Source: Penicillus capitatus (taxonomy: Eukaryota; Chlorophyta). From it: a stretch of DNA of 64,000 nucleotides. Positions 11,946 to 22,762 of this stretch are shown here, piece after piece. Under the pieces are notes generated by a model. It ran no database searches and was not told the origin of the DNA. It was given only the letters and a program-made list of their open reading frames with translations. Location of the stretch: positions 62,001 to 126,000 of the forward strand of contig OZ287718.1 of assembly GCA_965649825.1 (NCBI GenBank), written 5' to 3'. The position numbers and the translations under genes were made by a program. Within the stretch, counting starts at the first letter, position 1; each line of letters begins with the position of its first letter.

Positions 11946-12236
11946 CACACCCTCAGCGACTCCAGTACTGAATGAGATCTCACAGAAACAGCAACAGCGT
12001 GCATTGCAACAGGGACATGCACGATAACGTCATGGTCGTCGTTAGTAAAGGTACGTCGCCCGAATGTGGACGTACCGAGGTTGGCTATGATGTGACGTCT
12101 GATCTGTCTGGTCGCAGCACCGTAACGTATCGGTCGACGACGACGCTCGGCTGTATTATTCCTTCCGTCTTCCCGACGATTCGGCTGGCCGGCGCTTGAC
12201 TTATCAGTGACCGTCGTTTCTCTCTGTCACTTTTCA

Positions 12237-14354
12237 ATGTATCTCTTCTGTATCATCTCTCTCTGCCTGGTGGCACTGGTTGTGCTCTATCTGCTCTGGC
12301 ACTATCCCAATGCTCAAACGACGGTCCTCGTCCGTTTCATCGTCGGTCTTGCCTGGTTTGGCAGTCTGTCCGTTCTCATTTTGGTACCAGTCGATGTCAA
12401 GCACGTTCTGATGAAAGGACATAAAGACAAGGAAGGCCTCTACGGTATGAGCACGGAGCTTCTGGGTTCTCTCTGGGCAGCTGTGTACTGGACGATGATT
12501 TCGTTCATTCTCTTAATTCTGCCCTTCCTGCAGAAGTACTCCGACTCGGGTGCTTTCTCCATACGGGATCGTTGCGAGTATGCCATTCGACGGAATGGGC
12601 AGTTGTTCGTGGCAGCCATGCTTGTGCTGCTGACAGGATTCCTTATGCTTTTCCTTGTCGAGCGAGAAGTAACATTCAGCAAATTCGTGGGATGGATCAT
12701 GGCCGTGCTCAATGCCTACGGTCTCATTGGTGCCATATGCTTGATGGGATACGGTTTGGTCGACATTCCTCGAAAACTATGGCTCAAAGCTAACCATACG
12801 GAGAGGCACACGTTTCTGTGCCAAACAGCTGGCATGCAGATCGAGCGCGCAGCTGAAGCACATCTCGAATTGTCCAGAGAGGTGAACAGCGTTCATCGAA
12901 TCAACGGACAGTTTGGTCAGGCAGATGCCATGCGACCGTACATGGACATCATTGTCAGTATGCTGGATCGAGTGCCGGGGTTCGAGCCACAGCAGACGGA
13001 GGAGGATGACGAAGACATCCAACTCGACACAAATACGCGTCAAGGACTTGGAATTCTCCGTCAGCGTCTCCGGAAAGGAATCGAAGGATACTACAGAGAG
13101 AGACAACGTTACTTGAGCATTGTCGCTGAGTATCTCCATCTTCATGAAACCATGCAGAATAAAGGTCGACGTGGTATGCCGTTTGTTTATCTGGACGATC
13201 GCAAAGTGTCGCTTGTGGGGCGTCACTGGGCATGGTGGTGGCGATGTTGCATCAAACCCATGAGCCAACGCATGCTGGCTTTGATCACTGGCGTCCTGTC
13301 TCTTCTCATTGTCTTGGCAGAGGTGACCATTGCCGATTACATTCCGAATCTCTCTGTCTTTGCTCAAGTACTGCAAGCTGTGGATTCCAATGAGGTTGCT
13401 CTCATCGCTGTGACATTTCTCATTCTTTTCTATGCTATGGCCTGCATGTATTACACCCTTGTCCGACTAGGGCGTTTCAGTTTCTATCGACTGGTACCAA
13501 AGCATACGGCTCCCTTCTCATTGGCGAGCAATGCGTTGCTCCTCTGTCGCTTTGTCTGTTCTCTGTGCTTCAATTTCTTTACAGCAGTGGCGCTGCCAAT
13601 CAAGGACGATACGAAAGAATCTGTCGAGCAGACAGAGTTCTGGGATACCATCGGGGAGAGGATCTCAGAGATGCCCGTTCTGGGAAAATACTTTACCACT
13701 TACATTCCTATTGTGATGCTGCCATACGTTCTGCTCATTGCTTTCAACGGTATCAACCGAGTGATGACATTCCTGGACCCAAAACTCAAGATCTCCTTTC
13801 GGGATGACCAGTACTTGGACATGAGTTCAAACTACGTCTCAAATGGCCGTCGGGTGATGAACCTGGAAGTTGAGTACTGCCAGAGGAAACTGGAACCTGG
13901 ACTCACATTAACAGAAGGCATGCGACTGGTCGGCGTCTCACGAACTGCGACCATCCTCGGCCCCGGATCTGCCGGATCACGTTCTGTGAGGGCACAGGGT
14001 TCAAGTGCCGGGCCTTCAGACACGCCTGGCTTGACTGGACGCACGACACCCGTGATGCTCTCGAACACACCGGGAACCATCACTTCGCCTTTCGATCTCC
14101 CCCACACCTCGCCCTTTCTTATCAAACGCAGTGCCAGTTTGGATGATCCGACGGCATCGAACCTTCATACTCCATTGATTCCTCCGACCCAGGTACAGCA
14201 TCAGACGCGTCGTAGTGCCCAGGACATCCGAATTTCGAATGTCTCTTGTGAATCACTGTCCAGAACGGGTACGGCAGAGAGGGAACGTTCGGGAACGGAT
14301 ACCCTTGTGAAGAGAATCAGCCGATTATTCCAATCGGGCAATGACGGAGTTTAA
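12237..14354 (+). CDS. LMBR1-domain membrane protein (LMBD2-like)
   Basis: Seen: a single uninterrupted frame of 705 codons from ATG 12237, unusual among these intron-rich genes. Five N-terminal membrane segments (for example ALVVLYLLWHY, VRFIVGLAWFGSLSVLILVPVDV, AVYWTMISFILLILPFL), a central soluble helical domain (about residues 200-340, including EEDDEDIQLDTN), then four more membrane segments and a Ser/Thr/Pro-rich cytosolic tail of about 150 residues. Known: the LMBR1-like family comprises nine-helix plasma or endosomal membrane proteins; LMBRD2 has been linked to GPCR signalling. The VPVDV motif after the second helix and the conserved third segment (YWTMISFILLILP) match LMBD2 more than LMBD1. 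Function in this organism is unknown. Confidence 0.88.
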   Translation: MYLFCIISLCLVALVVLYLLWHYPNAQTTVLVRFIVGLAWFGSLSVLILVPVDVKHVLMKGHKDKEGLYGMSTELLGSLWAAVYWTMISFILLILPFLQKYSDSGAFSIRDRCEYAIRRNGQLFVAAMLVLLTGFLMLFLVEREVTFSKFVGWIMAVLNAYGLIGAICLMGYGLVDIPRKLWLKANHTERHTFLCQTAGMQIERAAEAHLELSREVNSVHRINGQFGQADAMRPYMDIIVSMLDRVPGFEPQQTEEDDEDIQLDTNTRQGLGILRQRLRKGIEGYYRERQRYLSIVAEYLHLHETMQNKGRRGMPFVYLDDRKVSLVGRHWAWWWRCCIKPMSQRMLALITGVLSLLIVLAEVTIADYIPNLSVFAQVLQAVDSNEVALIAVTFLILFYAMACMYYTLVRLGRFSFYRLVPKHTAPFSLASNALLLCRFVCSLCFNFFTAVALPIKDDTKESVEQTEFWDTIGERISEMPVLGKYFTTYIPIVMLPYVLLIAFNGINRVMTFLDPKLKISFRDDQYLDMSSNYVSNGRRVMNLEVEYCQRKLEPGLTLTEGMRLVGVSRTATILGPGSAGSRSVRAQGSSAGPSDTPGLTGRTTPVMLSNTPGTITSPFDLPHTSPFLIKRSASLDDPTASNLHTPLIPPTQVQHQTRRSAQDIRISNVSCESLSRTGTAERERSGTDTLVKRISRLFQSGNDGV

Positions 14355-14626
14355 CGAAAAGGACGCGTTGAGAATTTGAACAGCCCGTCGCGAGCATTTT
14401 GTTCGTTTGTTTGGTTTTGGATAAACAGCCATAGTAACTGCAACAACAATGACAACAACACCAACAACGTCGACTCATCGATCAATGACGCCGCCACCGC
14501 CGCCACTTGTCGATGTTATCGCCATCTGCGACGCATTCTTTAAAGGTGAAACCACAGGCGCTGAGGGATAAGGATCGACGGATGGTTGGACAGGACAAGA
14601 CGAGGATGAAGTGTCAATAGAGAAGA

Positions 14627-17600
14627 TGGATCTCGCTGTCTCGACTCTTGTGTCGGATATCCACTCGCAACGCGCGCGTTACGGTTTCGACGCCTACGGT
14701 GCCATCTGGAACATCGTCGTGGATTTCTGGGTATCTTCGCCGAGACGTCAATTTCTGGCAGAGCGCATGAACGACGGGTGGCCAACAGGATCGATGCACC
14801 GTTGTTGGCTTGCCATCGGCAGGAGGTGACGAAGAGAAGGACGTCACGATGCACGAAACTCGCGCACGGCTCTTGGATCTGGCATGGTATATAAACGACA
14901 GAAGGGGCAACTCTGTGGATGATTTGCTTTTTCAGTTCATTGTGTCATATGATTCCTGATACGTATCAGGATGACGAAGTCCGAGTCGCCCGAATTCGCA
15001 TTGCGACGAAGGTAGCTATGGGCAAGGATGCTAGATGTCTTATCCATCGTGGCTTGTTCTTTGCGTGGCCAGACGGTTAAGGAATGGAGATTGTTGAATC
15101 GGTCACAAAAATCTGCATCTCTCCTGGCGTTTCTAGCAGGTGAAGTGCAGTATTTGAAGAAGCAGATGCAGACAGCTGCGGGCGAATACGACATGGAACA
15201 GTTGGCCATGTTGGTCACTGATATCGCACTGGAGAAGATTCTTATGATGATCATAACAACGGAGCATCCGGTAACGCACACAAGCAGAGAACTCTCTGAC
15301 ATTGGTAGACGTGGTGCATGGATGGATGCTGTAGTTGGAGAGCCTTCGAGAAATGGGGCGTGCTTGGATGCAAGAAGTGTTTGCGAATGAGGTTCTTCCG
15401 ACGGCAGTGGCCTGCGAACTCTGTTGTCACTTTGCCCAGACGTTGGTCCACTGCATTCATACGATGTCTTTTTCGAAGGTGTCTGCTCTTTTCCAATCCC
15501 CCTCTCATCATCTCGTCTGGACGTCCGTGCAGGAGGAGGAGGATCTAAACAACACTCAACGGGTCCTTCTGGCAGAAGCCTTATGCGAAATGCTGGACAC
15601 CGTCGTCGTTCAGAGATGGATGGACCAGGTGTCTCTTCGCAAGATGCATCGAGTTCAAAGACAGGTGGACAGCTTCCACACGGATGTCCCTTTCGACTTT
15701 CGCTGTGTACGCCAGGCACGGACACTTGCTTGTTTTCTTTGCCTTCAGAGTCAAAATGTTATATCTGCTGAACAGCACTTGATGCGGCTTAGTGAACACA
15801 CAAGGAACATTGACACATCCACGCTGACTCAGCAGGAGATCCAAACAGAGACAGTGTTGTCATATCGAGTGAGTGATCGAATAGTAGAGAGGGATTGTGT
15901 GATGTGACGTGTCAGGTTCTGCATCAACTCGGCAATATCGATGCAGCAGATGCGGCATTGATCCGACTCCTCTCTGATGAAGGGTCATCTGCAGATATAT
16001 GTCTACAGATCTTGGCAGATCATATGGATTCTTGCAAAAGGCCATCAGAGAGTCTCTGGTACGTCTGCTGTCAAAGACACTGTCGTCTCTGCATTCTTGG
16101 TGTCTATTAAGGACGGCATTGGCACTTGTCCAAGAGAGATTTGGCAGTGATGGTGATTTCCTGCTCCGCCTGGGTGGAGTTTTGCTCGACAGGGAGAACC
16201 CAGATGCTATCGAAGATGCACAGATTCTGCAGCTCCTGTCTTCTGAGAGAGCACGCACGAGCATCGTCTCGCCAGAACAGAAAACAGAGGCCTTCAGACT
16301 TCTGTGGAATCAAGGCGTCCACCATTTCCACAGAAAATCTTACAAGGCAGCTGGTAGTTACTTTGAGTCCTGCTACAGCTATGGCACACACAAACAGCTT
16401 GTCAAGACAGCTCGTTCCATGGCACTCTGTCTCGTTGGTGTCAAAGACTATTCAAGGTCTGATGCCTGCCCTCTACTGGAAGACATCTTTCTGCGTCAGG
16501 GCCCTTGAATGGATATCTCTGTGCCAGTCGATCCCTGGATCTACAATCGAGATGACGGATCTTTTCATTCACTATAAACTGGCACTGCTGCAGCTGGAGG
16601 ACGATGATGCTGTGGGCATCCTGAATCGACTGACTGCTTGTCCACGCTGCACTCCAGATCTTCTCAAAGTCGATAAGAAACAGCCTATCCACTGTCCATT
16701 CGAGATTTCTGTTTCAGATGGCTTGTCAGGAAGCGTTGGCTAATCAGAAGTACAGTGTTGCCACACGAGCTTTGTTGCAGTTGCACGATCGCATGAAAAA
16801 GGAGACAGTGGAGGACATTACTGAGGCACTGGTTCTGCGTCTCCTCATCAAATCCATCCTCCAAAGCAGACTATCTGAAAATAACAGCACTAGTAAGCAC
16901 TAGTACCATGCATCATTAGCAATGGAGGCGGTTCTTTCTGTCTATCCAGACGCTGCCAGTTGGGAAGAGACGGCAAAAGAGATCGTTGCGCACTTCGAGC
17001 ACGTTCTGGAGAGGTTGGATGCCGTTGGATTTGATGTATTCTTTGGCGGTAGTACAGGAAGCACCGTTCTGTCTGAAATGGAGTGGTTTTCAGATCAGGC
17101 ATGGAACACAGCCATCACTGCGTCCAAGGCACATCACACTTTATTGTTTGCGTAAAATATGAGTGAGCTGGGTGTGATCAGATGATGGATCAGAAATCTG
17201 CCTCCATTCTCTTCTCGGCATCGGCAATTCTGTTGTCCTTCTGTCCGGAACCCAGTCTCCATCACAGAACACAGAGAAAAGCAGGAAGCATCTACGGAAT
17301 GGCTGATATCTGTTGGCTGTTCTGTGACAGATTGCTTATCTCAGAGGCGCTGCAGCCGCACTGGCAGATCACGGTGTTTGCCCAGATGCTTCTCTGGACG
17401 ATGCTCGCGATATGCTCAAGTGTGCCAAGTCGATGGGACAGACAGAGCACCCGGAAATAGCGAGACTCCTTCTGTGGGTGGTCCGTTTGCTGTCCATCGC
17501 CACACGATAGCGCAAGTCTTCTTCTTTTGGTCCAGGAATTTGGATTGGCTCATCGAATGCAGCAGAAACAGACACAGACAAAAATCCTTGAAAGATGTCG

Positions 17601-18236
17601 AAGCTCAGAGCATTGCAGTGGACACGACGTTCTTTGTATGGCATCCCTCATCAAAAGTAAGCAATTTGCTCCTGATATGGAGGCTAATGATGAAATGCCT
17701 CTGATGGGAAGATGGTCCAAACAACGGCGGCAGTAAGGACAGGGACAGTCAACTCTATGTTCAGTCTCTCTCAATTGCACTGGAGAAACTGTCGAATAAG
17801 GTTCCACTGCCACTGGATCGTATCTCTGCTGTACGCTCGATGTTCGCCTCTCGGGTGATCCTATGCACTTGTGCTGTTCCTTCAGGTTCGCCGAGCATTG
17901 ATTCAAACATCTTCAGACGCCACTGAGAAGCTGAAGGCTTACCGAGAAGCATTGAGAATGTTGACGTTGCACAGATCTCGGTCCGCAGTGATTCCAGATG
18001 GAGAAATCCGTTGGCTGGTGACGAGTTGTTGGAACATAGGTCGAACCAAAACTGTTTGCAGTGACGTCCGTGCCTGAACGATGTGTATAGGTTGCCATCA
18101 TGCACGATTCCAAAGATACGAGCATGCCAAGGAACACATGACCGTGGCCATCGAACTTGTCGAACACTGTCCAGAAATGCAGGAGAAGAGGCATACGATG
18201 GTTGAGAATATGCAAAAGTTTCAACTAGATGGTTAG
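14627..18236 (+). CDS. ZIP4/SPO22/TEX11-family meiotic TPR protein
   Basis: Seen: some ten or more exons between ATG 14627 (MDLAVSTLVSDIHSQRARY) and TAG 18234-18236. Helical repeat sequence runs throughout. Family landmarks are LLWNQGVHHFHRKSYKAA and YFESCYSYG (about 16299-16380), WFSDQAWNTAITASK near 17090, and EIRWLVTSCWNIG followed by YEHAKEHMTVAIELVEHC near 18000-18170. Known: SPO22/ZIP4/TEX11 proteins are long TPR scaffolds that link the synaptonemal complex initiation machinery and promote meiotic crossovers. Inference: a meiosis-specific nuclear protein, so the organism probably has a sexual cycle. Most introns are about 50 nt. The first two exons (before 15000) are less certain; the rest is well supported by the three WN motifs in order. 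Confidence 0.82.
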
Positions 18237-18486
18237 GGACATCACGATCACAGATTCCATCTCCCTTTCCTCGAGGAATTGCATGCCCACGGAGGTCGTC
18301 GTTCTTGTCTCGTTGACTCCATTTGACGTCTTTGGCACAAAATGACTCCTCAACGAACAGACAGATGTGTTTGTAAGATGATGTGTGTGTTTGGGATGAT
18401 GCATGCACATCATCCTGTTCTGTTGACTGGTCAATAGTCGGAATCATCAGAATTGTGTCCAGCAGAAAACACTTGGTCTGTACAAC

Positions 18487-19371
18487 ATGCTGCGCGTTGA
18501 GGATGCCCAAGTGATTCTAGCTGCCTCCTTGCAATGAAAGCAGAAAGTGAAGGCGTCAGTGCACACTGAAGACGGTGCTTCTTGGCAACAAGGATGTCGG
18601 CAAAAGCAGCATCATCCACAAACTCTGCTCGTATGCCAAGTTATCCTGCGAACTGTCCAGTCCATGACCTTTGCTTACTGCAGACGAGAACTGGGAACAT
18701 TCGACCAACAATGCTCTGCTGAGTACACAGAAAAGGACCTCTATATCGAATCCCTAAAAGAAAGTGTACGATTGATGATCTGGGATACACCAGGGGACAT
18801 GACGGATAGTACAGTGCCCAAAAAGACGATTCGAGGTGATCCATGTTTTCAATCGAGCAGAGCACAGACACCACGATCTCTTCAGGAGTACACGCGGCAA
18901 TTCTGGTCTTCTCCACAGTGGATCGAGAATCTTTCAAAGACATTCGCAAGTGGAAGAACGTTTTGATGGCCGAATGCCGAGATGCCTTCATTGTCTTGGT
19001 CCAGAACAAGATCGATCTGATAGATCAGGTGCACTTTGTCCAATGCAGCCGACAGTGCGATTCTTTTCCACAAGAGCGATGTGGCGCCCGAGGAGGCTGA
19101 GGCATTGGCAACGAATATGGGAGTGCGATTCTATAGGTCTTCGGCAAAGGAGGGATTCAACATCACGGAACGTAAGCACGTGATCATCTCCATCCGTGTT
19201 TGATCTGATGGTGGTGGTGTTGTGGCTCACAGCATTTGCGTATCTGGCAGAGAGACACTTGCTGAGAGAAAGAAACTCGATTGTGAGGACAAGAATCAAA
19301 GAACTGCAAACATGCTCGATATCATCGGCATCACGGCCAGCTTTCTCGAAGAAAGAACGAAGACAGAGTGA
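18487..19371 (+). CDS. Rab23-like small GTPase with non-canonical switch residues
   Basis: Seen: ATG 18487 (MLRVEDAQ), a 49-nt intron, then CTLKTVLLGNKDVGKSSIIH with an intact P-loop. Later exons give SVRLMIWDTPGD (switch II), AAILVFSTVDRESFKDIRKW, the base motif VQNKIDL, EEAEALATNMGVRFYRSSAKE and FAYLAERHLL. Known: VLVFSTTDRESF and VQNKIDL are hallmarks of Rab23, which acts in ciliary membrane traffic. Odd: the family WDTAGQ is WDTPGD here, so the catalytic Gln is Asp, and the switch I Thr appears to be replaced (TFDQQCSAEYTEKDL). No CC-type prenylation site: the C-terminus is FLEERTKTE. Inference: it can bind nucleotide but may hydrolyse GTP poorly and may not be lipidated. Introns of about 45-53 nt between all exons. 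Confidence 0.85.
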
Positions 19372-19439
19372 GGGAGCGTCGTCCTGTCGAATGACATAGT
19401 TCTCTGTGGAGGACAGCATCTACATCTTAAGTATTCGTG

Positions 19440-20096
19440 TCATTTGGGAATGTGTCTGTCGATTCTGCTCTTGTAATCCACCCAGTCTTCCAACGTGTTG
19501 CTGAATTGGGCGATAAGTCGATCGATATCGACATCTTCCAGTTCTTTTGCATCGCCATAGGATACCTGTATGCGTGTGCATTGGACATGAGTGTCCCTAT
19601 GTTTGCGCACCAAGGCTGCTCGGAGTGCTCCCTTTGAGATGCACCCTTTAGGAGCATTGCTCTCGGCAAATATGCGAAAGGCACGCTGTGCGTCTTCGTT
19701 GGTGTACGCCATCGTCCGTGACCTGCCAATTACCTCCAACAATGCACACTCCCTCTCATCAGGGACAATTCGATGCAGAAGCAATGCCATACTTCGATGA
19801 ATTCCTCGAAACTGACATGGCCATCATGATTGGCATCGATTTCGGCTAGAATCTCCGCCGATGTTTCCTCACTGCCATCGGGCTTGATGAGATCGATGAG
19901 ATATCGGATCTGCATGACGACATACACAGATGGTATTCTTGTCCGAATCTGACTCAATCACCGAACAAACCTCGTCAAGTGAAACGGAGCCATTTCGGTC
20001 GCGATCCAAGAAATCAAACACTTCTCTCAGCTGTGCATAAGACTCAGGATCGAAGCCGTGGGCATTGACGTCCAAAGTGTTCATCTGGGTTCCCAT
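19440..20096 (-). CDS. EF-hand calcium-binding protein (calmodulin-like)
   Basis: Seen: ATG 20096 (MGTQMNTLDVNAHGF). Two complete EF-hand loops: DRDRNGSVSLDE in the first exon and DANHDGHVSFEE in the second. A third (FRIFAESNAPKGCISKGALR) has lost the acidic ligands, and a fourth region (EDVDIDRLIAQF) keeps only the flanking helix pattern. Three exons; introns fall after DSDKN and after the second loop; stop at 19440. Length about 170-180 residues, close to calmodulin and centrin. Inference: a two-site calcium sensor. The lack of a myristoylation glycine at position 2 followed by the right context, and no Cys pairs, gives no membrane anchor. It converges on the Rab23-like gene with only about 70 bp between stops. 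Confidence 0.82.
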
Positions 20097-20421
20097 GTTT
20101 AACGATACGAGATGAATTGAATGTGTGCGTTATCTGAAACGCGAGTCCGGGATGTATAGAAGTGCGTGTGTGCGCGTGCCCATCCGGCATTGGCAATTCC
20201 TCACACGTTGCTATTACGTGAATGAGTGGGCACGCAAAGATCCCGATCTCGAAGTAAGCCAATAGATGTTGGAGATGCCCCTCCTTTCTGCAAATTTCTG
20301 TCGACTATCAGTTGCCAGATGGACAGAAGTGGCCTGACAAGCTACACGAAGAAAAGGTCCTCAAATCCATCCACATATGTCATGATCTAAGTTTTCGGTT
20401 TCCTGTTAGTACGACGACCTA
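20097..20421. other. Divergent intergenic region, 0.32 kb
   Basis: Lies between the starts of the EF-hand gene (minus) and the PPR gene (plus), so it should hold both promoters. No repeated motif or TATA-like element that I would rely on. Confidence 0.4.
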
Positions 20422-22515
20422 ATGCACAACTTAAGAAGTCGCGGAGAGGTCACCGATGCGCTCCTGACTCGCCCTATCACTCTTTTCTGATGGTGTGACT
20501 AGGGATCCGCAGATGATCTGGACTTTTCTTCGTCCTGGCAACAGCCATACGTGCATGAAGCAGACACACCTGTGAGGAGTCTTGTCTGATACTCCCTGCA
20601 GGAGTGTTGTTTCCTATGTTCTCAGGATCAGGTGGAGGGAATACCTATAGATATTTTTCACGATCTACGAAAGAAAACCAACGAGAAAAAAGAGATTCAC
20701 TATCCCTTTGCGTCCTTCGATCACTATCTCCCTGGACATCGATCTAGAAAGCGTGACGAAGATGTATCCGCGTTGTCTGCTGAAAATGTGGACCGCATAC
20801 GCAAGATCGCAGATCTGCTGTCACATCTCTCCGCCACTTCGAAGATCAAAAACATTCTCGAAGAGCTGTGCTTGGAGAGAAAGGATTTTGAAGATGTTCT
20901 CTATGAACTGGAATACCAAGGTCGTCGAGATGTGGTCCTCTGTGCTTTGCACTTCTGTCCTGCATCCATCCGCAAGGACATGTCGCATACATTCTGCGAT
21001 GATTTCATGAATGTCCTTATCCGCAATAGATGCCCAATCTATCACCTTGTCCAGATTAAGCAGTTTTTTGAGAGCTGTCAGTGGAAGGCGACACTTCCTC
21101 TGTTGTATCATTTGGCTCAGCTGAGCATTGCAGAAAACGATGTCAATGTGGCACTGAAGTTTGTCCGATCCAGTGACGAAGTTGTTTCCGATACTGCTGC
21201 GTTCAATCGCTTCATCGAGGCATCGATTTCGGTCAACAAATTGGATCAAGCGTTCAGACTGTTCCACGAAATGCAGAAACGGTCGGTGCCAAAGGATGTG
21301 CATACCTATGCCCTATTAATGACGTGCTGCTATCGGCAATATGACAGTGCGGCATTGTTCGATTTTCTGTCCAAGATGAAAGAGGATAACGTCAAACCAG
21401 ATCTCTATATCTACAATCTCTGCATACGTGGCTGCGAACAGCAGAATGATCTAGAGATGGCGCTGATAATACATGAGGAGATGAGGGATACCTACAAGAT
21501 AAAGCCAAACACCAAGACATTCAGTATTCTCATTCAGCTCTGCGGTCGAAATGGCCGTCTGATGAAGATCATGGAATTGCTCGAGGAATTGAAGGCGTCT
21601 GGGCAGAAGATGAGTACACTGACGATGAATGGCCTGCTTCAAGCTTGTACAAAATCAGGAGATCCCCAAAGAGCGCTGTCTTTTTTCGAGGAGTTGAGAG
21701 ACGAAAATGGGATTCGGCCCGATGGTCACACATATGCGATTCTCTTTCAAGCCTGCGGTGCCATCCAGGATCTGCCGAGGACACTGACTCTGCTGAGACA
21801 GATGAAACGCATTGGCCTGCGGATAGATGAAGTGGCATACACGTCTGCCATCGAGGTCTGTGCTTCGTGTGGGGATGCGCAGACTGCAGTGCTGCTGCTT
21901 CATGAGATGGAAATGGACAATGTGCGTCCGAATCTTGTGACAAGAGATGCACTGATCCGCACCTGCGTTTGCACAGCAAAGGAACCATCCAGCGTCGTTT
22001 TGCTGGAAGAAGTGAAGCGCTGTGGATTTGAAGTGGATGTGCATATGTACAATGCCATCATGAACGGCTGTGCCTCTCTTGGGGATTTGACCAATACGGT
22101 GAAATGGAGGAAGCATATGACCGAAGACCATCTTGCTGCGAACTCTGAGACATATACGATTCTCATAAAGGCAGCAACAAAATGTGCAGATTTCGCCGCC
22201 GCCACACAATTCCTTAAGGAGTTTGAAGAATCTGGCCTCCCTTTATCGATTCGCCCATACAACGCCTATCTTGTTGCCTGTCTGCGATGCCATTCTTCCG
22301 TAGAAGCGCACAAAACATTTACACGTTTGAGGTTCCATGCAAAGGCAGGCAAGAATGGTGTTCAGCCTAACATCATGACATACAATACCATGATCAGGTC
22401 AGCACTGGATGCTGGGAGAATAGACGAGGCACGCACTCTTTTTGAAGAAATTGAACTGAGAGGACTCAAATACGACAACATTACAAATCGGCTTCTCGAA
22501 AGAGCGTCTCTGTAA
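20422..22515 (+). CDS. P-class pentatricopeptide repeat (PPR) protein
   Basis: Seen: ATG 20422 (MHNLRSRGE), two short introns (about 54 and 42 nt), then one long exon from 20626 to TAA at 22515. From about residue 230 on, the protein is a run of at least ten 35-residue repeats of the P class, for example TYALLMTCCYRQYDSAALFD, IYNLCIRGCEQQNDLEMALI, TFSILIQLCGRNGRLMKIME and MTYNTMIRSALDAGRIDEAR. No C-terminal DYW or SMR domain. Known: PPR arrays bind single-stranded RNA with a two-residue code per repeat and act in mitochondrial or plastid RNA stability, splicing or translation. Inference: organelle RNA-binding factor. The N-terminus (MHNLRSRGEGSADD) is not a clear targeting peptide, so an upstream exon or start is possible. 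Confidence 0.88.
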
Positions 22516-22762
22516 CAACACATGTCGCAGGATGGTGGATGATAGCGATGGGCCTAAGATATACAAGCACGATCACACATGGAGTAAAGTTGTTTAGTTC
22601 TTGTCTCGATCCCAATATCTAGGAAGATGGACAATATAACTCAGAAACGACGCTGTGAGCCACGATGCATAATACAGAACAGGATTGCGCTCGATGCATA
22701 AAGGAAAACAAACAATCCCACAAGGTTCCTTCTAATGTCGTACGTTCACCCGATCATTCTAG

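Noticed and set aside
14937-15725. A 262-codon minus-strand frame
   Set aside because: It overlaps exons of the ZIP4-like gene on the plus strand, is Ser/Pro/Cys/Arg-rich and has no motif; it is a shadow frame.
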